NCBI GenBank assembly: GCA_005656395.1
Contig: SRSI01000010.1
Location: forward strand, 744,001-808,000
Length of the DNA stretch: 64,000 nucleotides
Reading direction: 5' to 3'
Source of the DNA: Strongyloides papillosus
Taxonomy: Eukaryota > Nematoda > Chromadorea > Rhabditida > Strongyloididae
The translations under genes were made by a program, and so were the position numbers. Below, in pieces: positions 36,686 through 47,989 of the stretch. Position 1 is the first letter of the stretch. Each line of letters opens with the position of its first letter. The notes below the pieces were generated by a model that was given only the letters and a program-made list of their open reading frames with translations, was not told the DNA's origin and made no database searches.

Positions 36686-38951
36686 TTAAACAAATAAATT
36701 TTCCATTTCTTTGATTGATTCGTATAGTAATTGACTAAACCTTTTACTGTCTGTATTTTTTTGAGATTTAAAAGATGTTATATGAATCATTAAACTATGA
36801 TTTCCAGCAAAACGATAACATATACCATATCCTTTTTGATCAACAGCTCCAAAAGCAGCACCTTGCCATGTTGAGTCTATATCACTATCTTCATCAACTT
36901 GATTTGTGACAAAAGGGGGTTGACTAGTTGATAACGTCCATTTTTGTTTAATGTATGTATCCAGAAATTTGTTTTTTTTTATTTAATATTTGTGATAATA
37001 CATATAAAACAAATAAATGCCTGTCAAAACCTTTTCCAATCATACATTGTTTGTTATTATATGTATGTGTTTCAGATGCTTTTTTTAACAAATTATATTT
37101 CTCTTCCTTTTTCAAATTACCATCTAACATACCTCTTACGAAATTGCATGAATCATTAGTGACACTCCTTAATGTTTCAGTTCTTGAATTTTGATAAAAT
37201 CTCACTGAAGCTGCTTCATATGTTAACGAGAATTTTCTTTGATCTTTAAAATAAGCTAATTGAATTGCCATTTGCATAAAAGCATCTGGTGAAATTTTCC
37301 CTTTTTTAATAATCCCTTTTCCAAAATCTCTCAACATTAATGATTTCAAATCAACGTCTGCTCCTCGATCCAATGCTTCACTGTAACATCTTCTTGCTTC
37401 TTTTTTCATTTCGGATGACATTTCAAAATACAAACGTTCCATTGGTATTTTACCTCTTTTATTTGGTCTTTCATATATATTTTCAATAACTTTAGGATAT
37501 TCCATGTTATATTTATCAGCTATTATATAATTTTCCATAAAATGATCAAATTCTGATCCATCAGCTATTGAATGTTCTGTTGTACCACCAAAACGACCAC
37601 TTTTTGTTATTACGTAGTTTACACTCTTATCAACCCATCTATTAATACCATTACCTGTTAAATTTTCAAGCAAGAACTTTTCTGTAGACTCATGATCATC
37701 ACCAATATCATCTCTATCACATAAATAAATAACACAAATAGCATTCTCTATAATTTTAAGATTTTTTCTATTATTTTCATTTGAAATAAAGAATTTTTCT
37801 CTATTTCTAGCCCATGAATCTCTTCTATCTGTTGTAAAAGCAGGTATTAATTTTTCATCCTCATCCATATTTTCATCTTTTAATAATATATCAACAATTC
37901 TTTCATATATATCATCAATTTTTTCTGGAACATTTGTCTTTTCATTAAAAGCGTTAATTTTATATAATGCACCTTTGTGAATTATGATACAGTAATTTGT
38001 TGGACCATTATTTATAAGATAATCTTTTTCTATGCCTGGAACTCTACAAGAACAAAAATTCTTTTTATAATGACTCATACAAAGCATTCCTTCACCAATA
38101 GGTTTTAGTTGTTCTTTATCAATTGCTAATTGCGATTGACCTTCTAGATAAACGACATGTGCAGCTCTACGTGCTTGGTTTGCTGGAACAGGTTTAACTA
38201 TATCAACATAACCAACTGAAGAATTAATAAGTAAAGGATCTCTTCCATAAAGATAAGCACCTTGTTCCCAAAAATTGGTAACATAATTATCCGTAAACAT
38301 TGAATATAATTTTGCTGATAATTGTAAAATAGTTGAAGTTTTAGAATTTATAAATTCTTCTGCTTCTTCTTGTATTTCCAAAAATTCATTTTCAGGAAAA
38401 ATTTCTTTAATTGACTCAAGATATTTATCAATACTTTCATCAATTGATGGAACCGGTAAATTTGGTAATAAATGATCACAGGTATTAAAACCTGGAGGGT
38501 TCAATTTCTTTAAAATTACTCTAACAAAACCAAAAAGTTTTGTTTTTAAAGATGGTTTTTTAGGATCTTCAAAAAGAAATCCTTTGTATGAAAAAAATGT
38601 ATATTTCAAAATTTTTCTTAATATATATACATTTGTTGTTGTAAATGTTATTGATACAAATGCAATTTTCATATAATTTAAAAAATTGTTTTTCTCAGAA
38701 ATACCTAATGTTTCATTAAAAATATTATAGTAATTCTTCGATAGATACGCTCCAACACCAATATTTGATGATAAATAAACAAGAGGTGATATTGGGTAAA
38801 GATTATTTTTAAGTAACAACTAAAAAAATTTATATAAAAATTCATTAAAATATTTAACTACCTTAGTTTTGTAAAAGATTCTTCCAAATTTGGATGGAAA
38901 AGAGGCATCTAAAGGGTATTGAGGCTTGGGTTTTTTAAAATTTCCTACCAT
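36686..38951 (-). CDS. cpt1: Carnitine O-palmitoyltransferase 1 (CPT1), with a 3' frameshift
   Basis: Exon 1 is 38862-38951 (30 codons), then a 42-bp intron (GTAGTT...TTTTTTTAG) and a long exon from 38819. The N-terminal region carries two hydrophobic segments, as in outer-mitochondrial-membrane CPT1, followed by LPNLPVPSIDESIDKYLES, NFWEQGAYL and the catalytic histidine in GGTTEHSIADG (about residue 446), then DFGKGIIKKGKISPDAF, QLAYFKD and GKGFDRHLFVLYV. The long frame stops at 36948, but the missing C-terminus (KQKWTLSTSQPPF, AAFGAVDQKGYGICYRF, FSQLLYESI) is encoded at once in another frame down to TAA at 36686. Removing one A from the A9 run (36972-36980) rejoins it. CPT1 converts long-chain acyl-CoA to acylcarnitine for mitochondrial oxidation. 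The EHS-ADG motif is less typical than the AEHxWADA of vertebrate CPT1. Confidence 0.9.
36972..36980 (-). other. Homopolymer frameshift in CPT1
   Basis: A run of nine A (minus strand). With eight A, LSQILNKKNKFLDTYIKQKW is continuous and matches the family's KYLAVxSPFLKEVLSEPW region. Homopolymer miscounts are a common assembly error; a true allele is the alternative. Confidence 0.75.
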
Positions 38952-39369
38952 ATTTAAAATTATTTTATAATCAACTAAATGATTTAATCAAACTTTTATA
39001 GAGTATAAAACGATTAAATTAAAAATATATTTTATGATAAGAATTTATATAACACCCATCTTTACTTAAACTTTTACAAAGTGCAAATGGCTACATACTA
39101 CAATTATCATATGTACACAGTTATATTTCGTTGAGTTATATGTTATATGTATTAACGAGTAACTACAAACTATACTTTTCATATCTTCTAGAAAGAGACC
39201 ATATATAATGCGAGTAAAGTACGCAAAAGTTTATTGATGTTCATTAATTGTGATAATAAGAATATTTGATTTGCAAATTTAAAGAAATTTTAGTAAAATT
39301 AAAAACTTAATTTTTTGTTATGATATGTTTACATGGAAAAATTGTTTTTTAATAAATGAAAATTTTACA
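38952..39369. other. Intergenic region, CPT1 to STK16-like kinase
   Basis: About 420 bp containing the CPT1 5' flank. AT-rich, with no supported frame or RNA gene. Confidence 0.5.
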
Positions 39370-40293
39370 TTAGAATTTGATCTTCTTGAATATTTGTATA
39401 ATTTCACTCACTGATGGTCTATCTACATAATTAACATTCATCATTTTTCTTATGAGACCTTTAATTTCATCTGAAATATTTAAATTATCATCAAAACGTA
39501 TAACTCCACTATTACTTCCTAACGCATAACTACCACCTTTTTGATATTCTAAATCATATGGAGCTCTTAAATGAAATAAAGAATAAAGTATGCATCCCAA
39601 ACTATATATGTCAATTTTCTCATTCAATTCTATTCCAACTTCACAATTAAAAAGTTCACATGCTCTGTATGGCATTGAACATAGTTCATTAGCTTCATCA
39701 ATCATTTTTCTACTATGTTTAGAGTCTCTTATAACTTCTTTTGTTTCTGTAGCTGAACCAAAATCCATTAATAAAACATTGTCTTTTTCATTTACCAATA
39801 AATTGGCTGGCTTTAAATCCCTATGTATAACAATTGGATTTCTACTATGAAGATAGTTTAAACCTTCCAATGTATCAAGAAAAATTTTTTTAATTCTATC
39901 AATACTGATATATGTTTTGACTTCAGCTTTATTTAAAATATCATACTCATCTTGTAATGTTCCATTTTTAATATAAGGCATTAACATTAAAAAATTTCCT
40001 CCATCTCCTGTAAGTGTAACATCTATTTGATAATCTAAGAGTTTTAAAATATTTGTGTGATCAAATGATTTGTGAAGTTCAATTTCTTTTTTAATTCTAT
40101 TAACTTCATATGCTGAATTTGTCTCAATATACTTTAAAGCATATTTCTTTGATTCGTGCTCCACAAGAAAGACTTGACCAAAACCTCCAGTTGCTAGCAA
40201 TTTTAATGTACGATATGTTTTATCATTTATTTTAAATGATGAGTTTTTACCAAAACATCCAAGTGAAAGATAGTACAGCAAATTAAAATCCAT
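39370..40293 (-). CDS. stk16: STK16/MPSK1-like serine/threonine kinase
   Basis: Single exon, 307 aa, essentially a lone kinase domain like human STK16 (305 aa). It has LLATGGFGQVFLVEHE, the lysine in YALKYIE, HTNILKLLDY, HRDLKPANLLV, LMDFGSATE, SMPYRACELF (the STK16-type insert before it is present), DIYSLGCILYS and PYDLEYQKGGSYAL, which is diagnostic for this family. The N-terminus does not begin with the myristoylated Met-Gly-Cys of STK16, but a GCFG lies at residues 12-15. A CTTTTAG acceptor sits 2 nt before the ATG, so either the mRNA is trans-spliced or a short upstream coding exon supplies a different N-terminus. STK16 acts at the Golgi/TGN in secretion. Confidence 0.9.
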   Translation of the reverse strand: MDFNLLYYLSLGCFGKNSSFKINDKTYRTLKLLATGGFGQVFLVEHESKKYALKYIETNSAYEVNRIKKEIELHKSFDHTNILKLLDYQIDVTLTGDGGNFLMLMPYIKNGTLQDEYDILNKAEVKTYISIDRIKKIFLDTLEGLNYLHSRNPIVIHRDLKPANLLVNEKDNVLLMDFGSATETKEVIRDSKHSRKMIDEANELCSMPYRACELFNCEVGIELNEKIDIYSLGCILYSLFHLRAPYDLEYQKGGSYALGSNSGVIRFDDNLNISDEIKGLIRKMMNVNYVDRPSVSEIIQIFKKIKF

Positions 40294-40389
40294 ACCTAAA
40301 AGTTAAACTATTTATATACCATATAGTAAAAATAAAATGGATTATACCATAAAATGTTATTCATAAAAAAAAATATTTATATCAATAAA

Positions 40390-42099
40390 TTATAATTCTT
40401 CTTTTACAATATCAACTTTTTGAACAATAATTGAATCTTCTGTATCACTTACATATCCAGGTTCATTTGTATATCTTTCTGGTGTTACAATAAGAGGATA
40501 AACAGTATAAGCTTCTAAATTACGATTTGGAAAATGATTTTTCCATTCATCAAATGGATGATTATTATACATTATTGGAATATATTCATCAAGTGCCATC
40601 ATCTTTTGTAATGGATTACCAGCTAGCAACTTTTCCGCTCCACTTTTACTTAGAGCATATCCTAATGTCCAATAAGAATATGTTACTGAACTAAGATGCT
40701 TATGACCAGGAATAAAATATTCTTTGGCTTTTGGATTTTCTTTTCTCCTACCAAAGTAAATAAAGTCCCATTTTTGTTTTGTGGTGTCTAAATCAGATAC
40801 TAGACGTCTTAAAATACCTGTTGCGTTTTTAGAAAAACGGATGTCGTCTTCAAAAACAATTACTTTATTTAAATTATTTTTAACAACATCTTCCCAAATC
40901 GCATAATGACTCAGAAAACATCCAATTTCACCTTTTTTCATTGGTCTTTTATGATACGGATCTATGTAATTGGGAAGAAATTTAATTTTTTTACTGATTT
41001 CTTCATCATTCAAATTCTTACCATCAACAGCTTCCCATCTTTCATACATAAAGCCAATTGTTTTTAATATTTCATTCATTTTTTCCATTCTTTCATTTCT
41101 TCTTTTCAAATTGATAAGATAAATTTTATCAAAAGAAAATTTATTTGGAATTGAATAAGATGTTTTAAGGATTTTTGAAGTTGGTAAAGAGTAAATACCA
41201 TTCTCGGATATCCAATTTGCAATAAACAAATTAACTAAATCTTCTTTCTCATTTTTTTCTAAATTTTTGTAGTCAAAAAAATATCCGTAGTGGTAATTAT
41301 TAATAAGATATAAAGGAATATTCATTATTTTGGCTGAGTAAAGAAAAACTTCAGTTTCATCACTATCTATTTCAACATTTCTAATATTGTCTTTCTCAAA
41401 TGTCAAATAAGATGAATCCATTTTATTTAAGTTGATATAAATAGGTTCTATCAGTACATCATTTAACTCTAGATTAAATTTGTCTTCCAATTGAAGATAT
41501 TCCTCTGAAAGATCTGTTATTCCGTATACCTCTGCATTTGTTATACCTCGGAAGCCATCAAATAATAATGGTGAAACAATAACACTGTCTATCATAGATA
41601 ATTGTATTAATGCTTTTTCGGATAAAAGTATGCCAATATTAGATATAAGTACTCTACCACAATTGTTTCTTCTTCCTGATATTAAACTATTTTCACGCCA
41701 ATTTTTAACATTTTCGTTTATATATATTGAATGAAATAGTTTATTAAACTCCTTCTTCCACCTAAATTTTTAAAAATTATTAAACAAAAATAAAGCCTAC
41801 CGATGTAATGCAGTATTTGTTGTTTGATCATAAACATAGAATTCAATAGATAGTCTATCTTTTGGATATTCCCAATTTTCAACACTTCCTAATACATAAC
41901 TTATTGATTTTATTTCATCAGAAGGAACATTAAATTTTATACATGTTAAAGGATATAAATGTCTGTAATCACCATCTTCAATTGAAGCTCCAGGAAATAA
42001 GGCAGAAATTTTATAGTAATTCAAAAAAATAAGTAGTAAAAAGAATATATAAATATGATTTGACATATTACACAAAATCATTATTAGGAATATCTCCAA
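40390..42099 (-). CDS. colgalt: Procollagen galactosyltransferase (GT25, COLGALT type)
   Basis: Two exons: 41801-42099 and 40390-41761 with a 39-bp intron (GTAGGC...ATTTAG); 556 aa. A hydrophobic N-terminus (IYIFFLLLIFLNYY) is a signal peptide or anchor. The C-terminal half is the glycosyltransferase family 25 domain: KIYLINLKRRNERM, FMYERWEAVDGK, GEIGCFLSHYAIW, the DxD-like VIFEDDI/VFEDDIRF, DFIYFGRR and WTLGYALSKSGAEKL with LDEYIP. The protein ends in KEEL, an ER-retrieval variant equivalent to the RDEL end of vertebrate COLGALT1/2. It transfers galactose from UDP-Gal to collagen hydroxylysines in the ER, which fits an animal with a collagen cuticle. The N-terminal half corresponds to the family's accessory GT domain. 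Confidence 0.93.
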
Positions 42100-42706
42100 A
42101 TTATCTTCAACTTTTATAAAATGCCAATAAAATAACCTATTTTTACAACATTAATCTTTTTATTCCTCATCTGTTGCACTATTTTCTGTTTTTCTTTTAT
42201 ATGTATACATTCATCAAACTTGAACAGAAGTAACTATAATTCCCTATTACTTATAAAATCTATAAATACTGGCATTAATAATATAGTCTAAGATTATATA
42301 ATTTTTCCTCCAACAAAATTAATAACTGTGTAATTTTCTTCTTTTTAGAAAATAGTAGTTTATGTAATAATTTGCAACTAAACAGAAAGGAAATATCCTT
42401 ACTATGGTTAGATCTCATCGTTTCAATAAACACTTAGATTCAATTGTAATTTTAATACTTAAAAAAGTAGCATCAACTGTAAAATGCATATCTATTTATA
42501 AATAAAACAGAAAAGAATTTGGTAGTATTTATTGTATTTATCATTTATCTACTCATATCATTTCTAACAAAGATTTATATACAGAGAAGACATATAATTC
42601 CAAACACAATATAAATATTTCCTATTGATAAGCTTAAAAATTTTAAATTATTATTTTACATTTTAAAATACTACGTCAATAGTTTGGATAATTATTTGTT
42701 TTGAAA
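42100..42706. other. Divergent intergenic region
   Basis: About 600 bp between the COLGALT and C2H2 start codons, which point away from each other, so it probably holds both promoters. I see no frame or RNA gene. Confidence 0.5.
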
Positions 42707-43505
42707 ATGGAAGAAGTGGGAAATAGTAACTCTATTGAAATAAACGATAATAATTTGTTATCTAATAATTTAAATAATATTAATAACAGGGTTACTGAGG
42801 ATCCAGAAAGAATTACAGATAATATTGTAATAGGTCCTATAGAAAAAAGGTGTTTTATTCGGAGGAGTGATAACAAGGATATAACATCCTCTTCAGAAAA
42901 GCCTTCAACGAGTTGTGATAACAAACAAGATGCAAAATCTGTAAATAATATTAAAAATGAAATTTTAAATTGTGAATATATACAACTACTAGTTAGAAAT
43001 AGTAAGGCTGGTAGTAACATGGTATGTCTTAGGTATATTATAATAATATTTTGTTTAGAAAAATCGTCCTAATAAAATAAATATAGCAAAAGACACTACT
43101 TTCAAAATGATAGCAAGACGATTACGCTCAACAAAATTATGTGATATTAAAAACATCGTCTGTCTTGTGGAAGATTGTGGCAGGATGTTCCAGGATATTT
43201 CTGTTCTTGCATTTCATTTAACTTATTCACATCAAAATCATTATATGCCAAAAGAATTACGTACAACATGTCTAATATGTGGTCATAAATTCTCATCCAT
43301 ACAAGGGAAACGGGTTCATGCTTGTAATTTTCATAAAAAAATATTAAAACAGCATAATGAAGAATGTATTAAACAGACACCACGTATATATCAGTGTACA
43401 GGTAATGATTTTTCTCATTCTAATACTGAAAAAAAATATTTAAATTGGGATGATGATAGTGATGAGGATATGTTAGAAGAAATTATCTACGAAGAGGAGT
43501 TATAG
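42707..43505 (+). CDS. C2H2-type zinc-finger protein, unassigned
   Basis: Two exons: 42707-43021 and 43059-43505 with a 37-bp intron (GTATGT...TGTTTAG, phase 0); 253 aa. Residues 1-95 are Asn/Ser-rich and disordered. Two zinc fingers follow: C-x4-C-x12-H-x5-H in CLVEDCGRMFQ...HLTYSH, and C-x2-C-x12-H-x4-H in CLICGHKFS...HACNFH. The C-terminus is acidic (DDDSDEDMLEEIIYEEE). The start is the first ATG after a purine context, and no signal or membrane segment is seen. Probably a nuclear nucleic-acid-binding protein. The isolated two-finger, acidic-tail layout does not identify an orthologue to me. Confidence 0.82.
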
Positions 43506-43678
43506 AGTTAAATATATTTTTAATTATATATTTTGTTGATATTCAATTATACTATAAATTTTAATATCATATCAATATTTTGCATTTTTATAATATATTT
43601 ACCCAATACATAAAAGTATTCCCACTTTTTAATATTTCTAAGTAATTTTATTTATTTTTTACTATAATTTTTAATAGA

Positions 43679-44242
43679 ATGAGTATATGCACCTTACATA
43701 ATATAAGAAGGTGTTTATTTTCACTACCATCGACAAATAAAACTCAAGCATATGCTGAAAAAAGAATTATCGGATTTTCTGCTAATCAAATGTATAATGT
43801 AGTAAATGATGTAGGACAGTATTCAGAATTTGTGCCATGGTGTAAAAAATCAGAAGCTAATAAAATAAGTGATAGTTTAACATTATGTGACTTAACAATT
43901 GGTTTTCCACCATTAAGAGAAAAATATAGATCTAGAGTAACAAGTTTGTCACCATTTGTTGTTCATTCTGTCTGTGCAGATGGTTCATTATTTGAAGTTT
44001 TAGATACAACATGGAGATTTGGACCGGGATTATCTACAGATTTGGATCATACATGCACACTATTTTTTTCACTAACATTTCAATTTAAATACTCTATTCA
44101 TGCTCAAATATCTCATTTATTTTTCGATCAAGTTGTTAAAACAATGGTTAAGGCATTTTTAAAAAGAGCTGAACAATTGTATGGACCCCCGTCATTCAAC
44201 CATTTTGATAGTAAGGTTGAAATTATTGATTACAAGAGTTAA
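43679..44242 (+). CDS. coq10: Coenzyme Q-binding protein COQ10
   Basis: Single exon, 187 aa. A basic, hydroxylated N-terminus (NIRRCLFSLPSTNKTQ) is a likely mitochondrial presequence. The START-like polyketide-cyclase domain follows: EKRIIGFSANQMYNVVNDVG, YSEFVPWCKKSE, LTIGFPPLREKYRSRV, WRFGPGL, CTLFFSLTFQFK and FFDQVVKTMVKAFLKRAEQLYGP. These blocks match COQ10A/B. The protein binds ubiquinone on the matrix side of the inner membrane and is needed for efficient coenzyme Q function and synthesis. It lies 170 bp downstream of the zinc-finger gene on the same strand. Confidence 0.94.
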   Translation: MSICTLHNIRRCLFSLPSTNKTQAYAEKRIIGFSANQMYNVVNDVGQYSEFVPWCKKSEANKISDSLTLCDLTIGFPPLREKYRSRVTSLSPFVVHSVCADGSLFEVLDTTWRFGPGLSTDLDHTCTLFFSLTFQFKYSIHAQISHLFFDQVVKTMVKAFLKRAEQLYGPPSFNHFDSKVEIIDYKS

Positions 44243-44355
44243 TAAATTTTTTTAAATTTATTTTTAACTATAATTAGTCATTTACTAAAATACATATTTT
44301 TATTATTCATAAAAATAACTGGATTTTTTCGTATATAAAAGAAAGTTTATAAAGC

Positions 44356-45497
44356 TTAGAAATCTTTTGAAATACCCACTAAAATTGCTCCAAATGAAGT
44401 TATTCCTATTGCTAAGGCAAGTAGTTTGAGGTTTTCTTTACCAGTAATTTCTTTGAAGTAAAATACTCCCCATAAAGCAGCACAAATTCCTGGAACCATA
44501 CTAATAATTGGAAATGTTATGGCTTGAGATAAAGCATCATTAGCGACAAACCTATTAAAATAGTAGAAAAATTATTGAAATTAATTATATAATATCATTT
44601 AAAATACAAAATTTACCATGACAATTGAGCAATACTCCACATAATCCCTGTAATGATAGCAGGCAAGATAATTTCGTTATTAATTTCTGGTTTGTTTCTC
44701 TTATATATACAATAGATAACCATAAATACAGTAGTTGTTACAAAAATTCCAGTGTAATGTGAAAATGCAAAAGCTATAGCATCTTTAGGTGCCTCTGGAT
44801 ATTCTTTAGGATGACTTTGTATATAGACAACTGGAAGAAATGTAAGGCCATAGCATAACCCAGAACAAATAGATAAAAATATTCCTATCTCTTTTTTATA
44901 TTTTGTACTATCTATATTTATAACTTCGGTTCCATTGACATTATTTTCTCTGTTAAGTATACTTGATTCTTCATCTACCTCATCAACAGGTCCAAATGAC
45001 TCTTGTGAATCGGATCTCTGAATAGTTGATGATTTAACTCGTGAAAACAAGACACCTCCCATTATAACAAAAATAAGTCCTAGATAATTGATAATTGGAG
45101 ATTTAGGAACAGAAGGTATCGTATCAAATAATCCAAATCTTCCACATGCCCATCCAACGGTGCAATTCACCGTACCCCACACCAACATTCCTAATCCGAC
45201 TCCAATCATATTAATGATTGGAATCGCCGTTAAATTTCCTACAGCCCAAAAAAATCCACCTTAAAATTTTAACATAAAAAAAAACAAAAATTTATTCTTA
45301 CCGATCATTGCTAATGGTTCAAAAGGGGGAAAATTATTAATAAAATTCATAATTACTCCAATAAACATTATCGTAAGGCCCATAACCCACTGTACAAATA
45401 CTCCATCTCCAGGATTATATTTTTTTATAGGAACGAACATGGAACCAAATAACAACGACGAAATGGCACAAGCCAACAGTCCCAACACTGTTGACAT
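44356..45497 (-). CDS. tmem144: TMEM144-like multi-pass transporter
   Basis: Three exons: 45302-45497, 44617-45259 and 44356-44551, with introns of 42 and 65 bp; 344 aa, the length of human TMEM144 (345). About ten hydrophobic helices. Family blocks are LLFGSMFVPIKKYNPGDGVFVQWVM, then WAVGNLTAIPIINMIGVGLG, VGWACGRFGLF, SGLCYGLTFLPVVYI and WFVANDALSQAITFPII. An acidic cytosolic loop lies in the middle (EVDEESSILNREN). The fold is the drug/metabolite transporter superfamily, related to carbohydrate transporters; the substrate is unknown. It is convergent with COQ10, with about 110 bp between stops. Confidence 0.93.
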
Positions 45498-45673
45498 AAT
45501 TTGTTAGTTATATGTTAGTAATCTAAAAAAAGTTTCTGTTGAAGGAATTATTAAATAGAAATAAAGTATAAGTGTGACATAATACACATATAAACAAATT
45601 ATTAAATATCATGTTATAAAACAATAACAATTAAAATCCTAAACATTCATAAATTACAAAAATTAATTCTTAA

Positions 45674-46799
45674 TTACCATACATCCATTGGAAACATTTC
45701 TTTATCTTCCTTATCATCTTTTGAAATATCTTTCAACAAATCATATCTTTTAATTATAGAGGTCACTATTTTTTTAACATCTCCAGTTGGTGTTATTTTT
45801 GATATACCATCATTCATAAGTTCTCTTAATAATCTATTTCTTCCTAACATTTTAAGGTAATATTCTTTTCCCCCAAGACAATAGTCAGATGTCATATTCG
45901 AAGTCTCATTATCACCATGTAAATCTTGCATAAATAAATATAATTTATGCCATTCATTTGCACCAAAACATGCAAATGTTAAAAGAATGGAATATAGGAT
46001 CGCAAAAGACAGGGCTGTTCCATTACATAATCTTGACCTTTGATGAAAATAATAAGTAAAAAGCCCTGAAAACGCTGTCCAGGTTGCCCAACCTAAAGAG
46101 CGATTTCCAAATGCATGATATCCATCATTACTATACATATCCCTTGTGATTAAAAATCTTTTGGCTTTATCACTTAAAACAAAACTTTTTATAATTTGTT
46201 GTCCATTTTCACTATCCCAATCTATAGTTAACTTTTCATCTAAAAAATTTATTGTTTTTAAATTTTTTTTGCAATAATCTGTTGCTTCTTCGATGTTATC
46301 AAATTGAATATAAAATGGTAACGCTATTTCTGCTCCGAATCTAGTAGATAATGATGATTTTGCAACAGTATCATGCGCTGACTCATCATTATTTATAGAA
46401 AATCGTACAACTGCATCCCTTTCCAAACGATTTTCTTTATCTAAAAAATTTCTATATTCTTCATCAATTAATTTTTTTAATTTTTCTGGCAACTCGTAAG
46501 TAACATTAAAACGCCAAGGAAATGTTTTTTTAATTAATGGTCCATTGCAAATTAGAGCTCCAATTGGATAAACAACCATTGTTCCAGTTAAGATATAAAT
46601 TCTTAGTTTCCGACCTTGTGGAGTTTGAATGAATTCATCCATTTTTTCCTTAAATGTTCTTTAAAATTTATTCACAATATTAGTAATAAAAAATATTAAT
46701 ATACCTGGGTACTTTTTTGCCTGTTTTAATAGAATTTGAAATCTTTCCTTTAATAGCACCACCTTTTAATGAAGCAAGAAGCATTTGACATCGCAGCAT
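45674..46799 (-). CDS. tmem177: TMEM177-like mitochondrial protein, copy 1
   Basis: Two exons: 46705-46799 and 45674-46658 with a 46-bp intron (GTATAT...TTTAAAG); 359 aa. The first exon adds a basic, Ser/Lys-rich N-terminus (MLRCQMLLASLKGG) suited to mitochondrial import. A hydrophobic segment follows (IYILTGTMVVYPIGALI), then a globular part, and two more hydrophobic segments (WATWTAFSGLFTYYF, LSFAILYSILLTFACFGA). YCLGGKEYYLKMLGRNRLLR near the C-terminus resembles CGGVEFYEKLLSGNLALR of human TMEM177, and KITPTGDV resembles LYTPSGNI. TMEM177 stabilises the COX20-COX2 assembly intermediate of cytochrome c oxidase. Similarity is modest, so orthology is probable rather than certain. Confidence 0.75.
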
Positions 46800-47012
46800 G
46801 ACTAAATAAAAATATATAAATATAAATTATATAATAAAAAATAATTGAAGGCACAAAACCTTTTAACAAATGAAAACAAATTTGTTTTGATTTTTTTTAA
46901 AATATTTTAGCACTGTATAATGAAACAAACAACAAAATGTGTAAATTTAAACTATTTTTAATCAACTTTGATTTCCTACTAATAGAATTTCTATCATAAC
47001 AAACTAAAACTA

Positions 47013-47989
47013 TCATTTTTTGTTCTTTTCAACAGAAGTATTTTTAACTTTCCGCAGTCGAGATTCAGCAATTACCTTTTTGATATTAGATATTCTTTCA
47101 TTAATTAAATATAAATTAGACTCTCCGAAATTTTCCTCACCAATTAAATTACATAAAATTTTTGAAGATCTCAAGTAATCCATAGCACCAGTTTTATATA
47201 CTTCATTGTTATCAATGACGACGTTATCAAAATATACTTCCTCCTTTTTTTTAAAATTTTTAATGAAATATGAATAAACACCTATTGTCCCAAGTGCAGA
47301 TATTAAACATCCTGTTGGCACACCAATAACAGGAAAAATAGCAGTACTAAGTCCATAAAAACCTGATGACAAAAACATCCACAAAATACTTGGCCAGCAT
47401 AAATGGTAACCACTAAAAGATTTATAAAGTTCTCTTTGAATACAAAATTTTTTACTCTCATCATTTATTAGGCATTCATTAACAACTTTATATGGTATTG
47501 GTTTGTCTTTTAAAGATGTAAATTGTTCTCTTAAATATTCTCTAAACACTTCGTGATCTTTTGTATCAAACAACACAGGAAATTGAAATTCTGTTCCATT
47601 TTTTAATAGGAAACTGCCCCATGTCTTTGGAAGTAATTCATTGAACAACGAAACTTTAAACTGCAACATTTACATAAAACGAAATCTTAATATTTAACAC
47701 ACCTCAGCATTTTTTGTCAAACCCTTTTTATGATCAAGCAAAAAGGAATCTACTTCGTTTTCTATTAAATTTGAAAATTCACTAGATATTTCTTTAGTAG
47801 CCCTTTTAACAAGAAACTTTGTAAAAGAATTTTCGTCACGAACACCTGAAATTTTAAATATAATAGATTAATACTTACTAAAAATTTGAAGAAATTTTAA
47901 ATATTCATACCCTCTACAAAAAGTGAAGCTATAGGAAAAGATGGAATAAAAATGTAATAAATTGGTTTTGCCCAATGATTTCTAGCCAT
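47013..47989 (-). CDS. TMEM177-like protein, copy 2 (tandem paralogue)
   Basis: Three exons: 47911-47989, 47703-47845 and 47013-47660, with introns of 65 bp (GTATGA...TTTCAG) and 42 bp (GTGTGT...TTGCAG); 289 aa. The layout is that of the neighbouring copy: an N-terminal hydrophobic segment (IYYIFIPSFPIASLF), a globular part ending FCIQRELYKSFSGYHL (compare FLITRDMYSNDGYHAF in copy 1), two hydrophobic helices, and a C-terminal YKTGAMDYLRSSKILCNLIG block where copy 1 has YCLGGKEYYLKMLGRNRLLR. It is shorter and lost the proline-glycine TPTGD motif. The two copies are 213 bp apart, head to tail, on the same strand, so they probably arose by tandem duplication and then diverged strongly. Confidence 0.7.

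Noticed and set aside
47013..47669. Reading TMEM177-like copy 2 as a 218-aa protein starting at the ATG in MLQFKV
   Set aside because: That ATG lies in the intron ending TTGCAG; upstream exons continue the frame and supply the N-terminal membrane segment.
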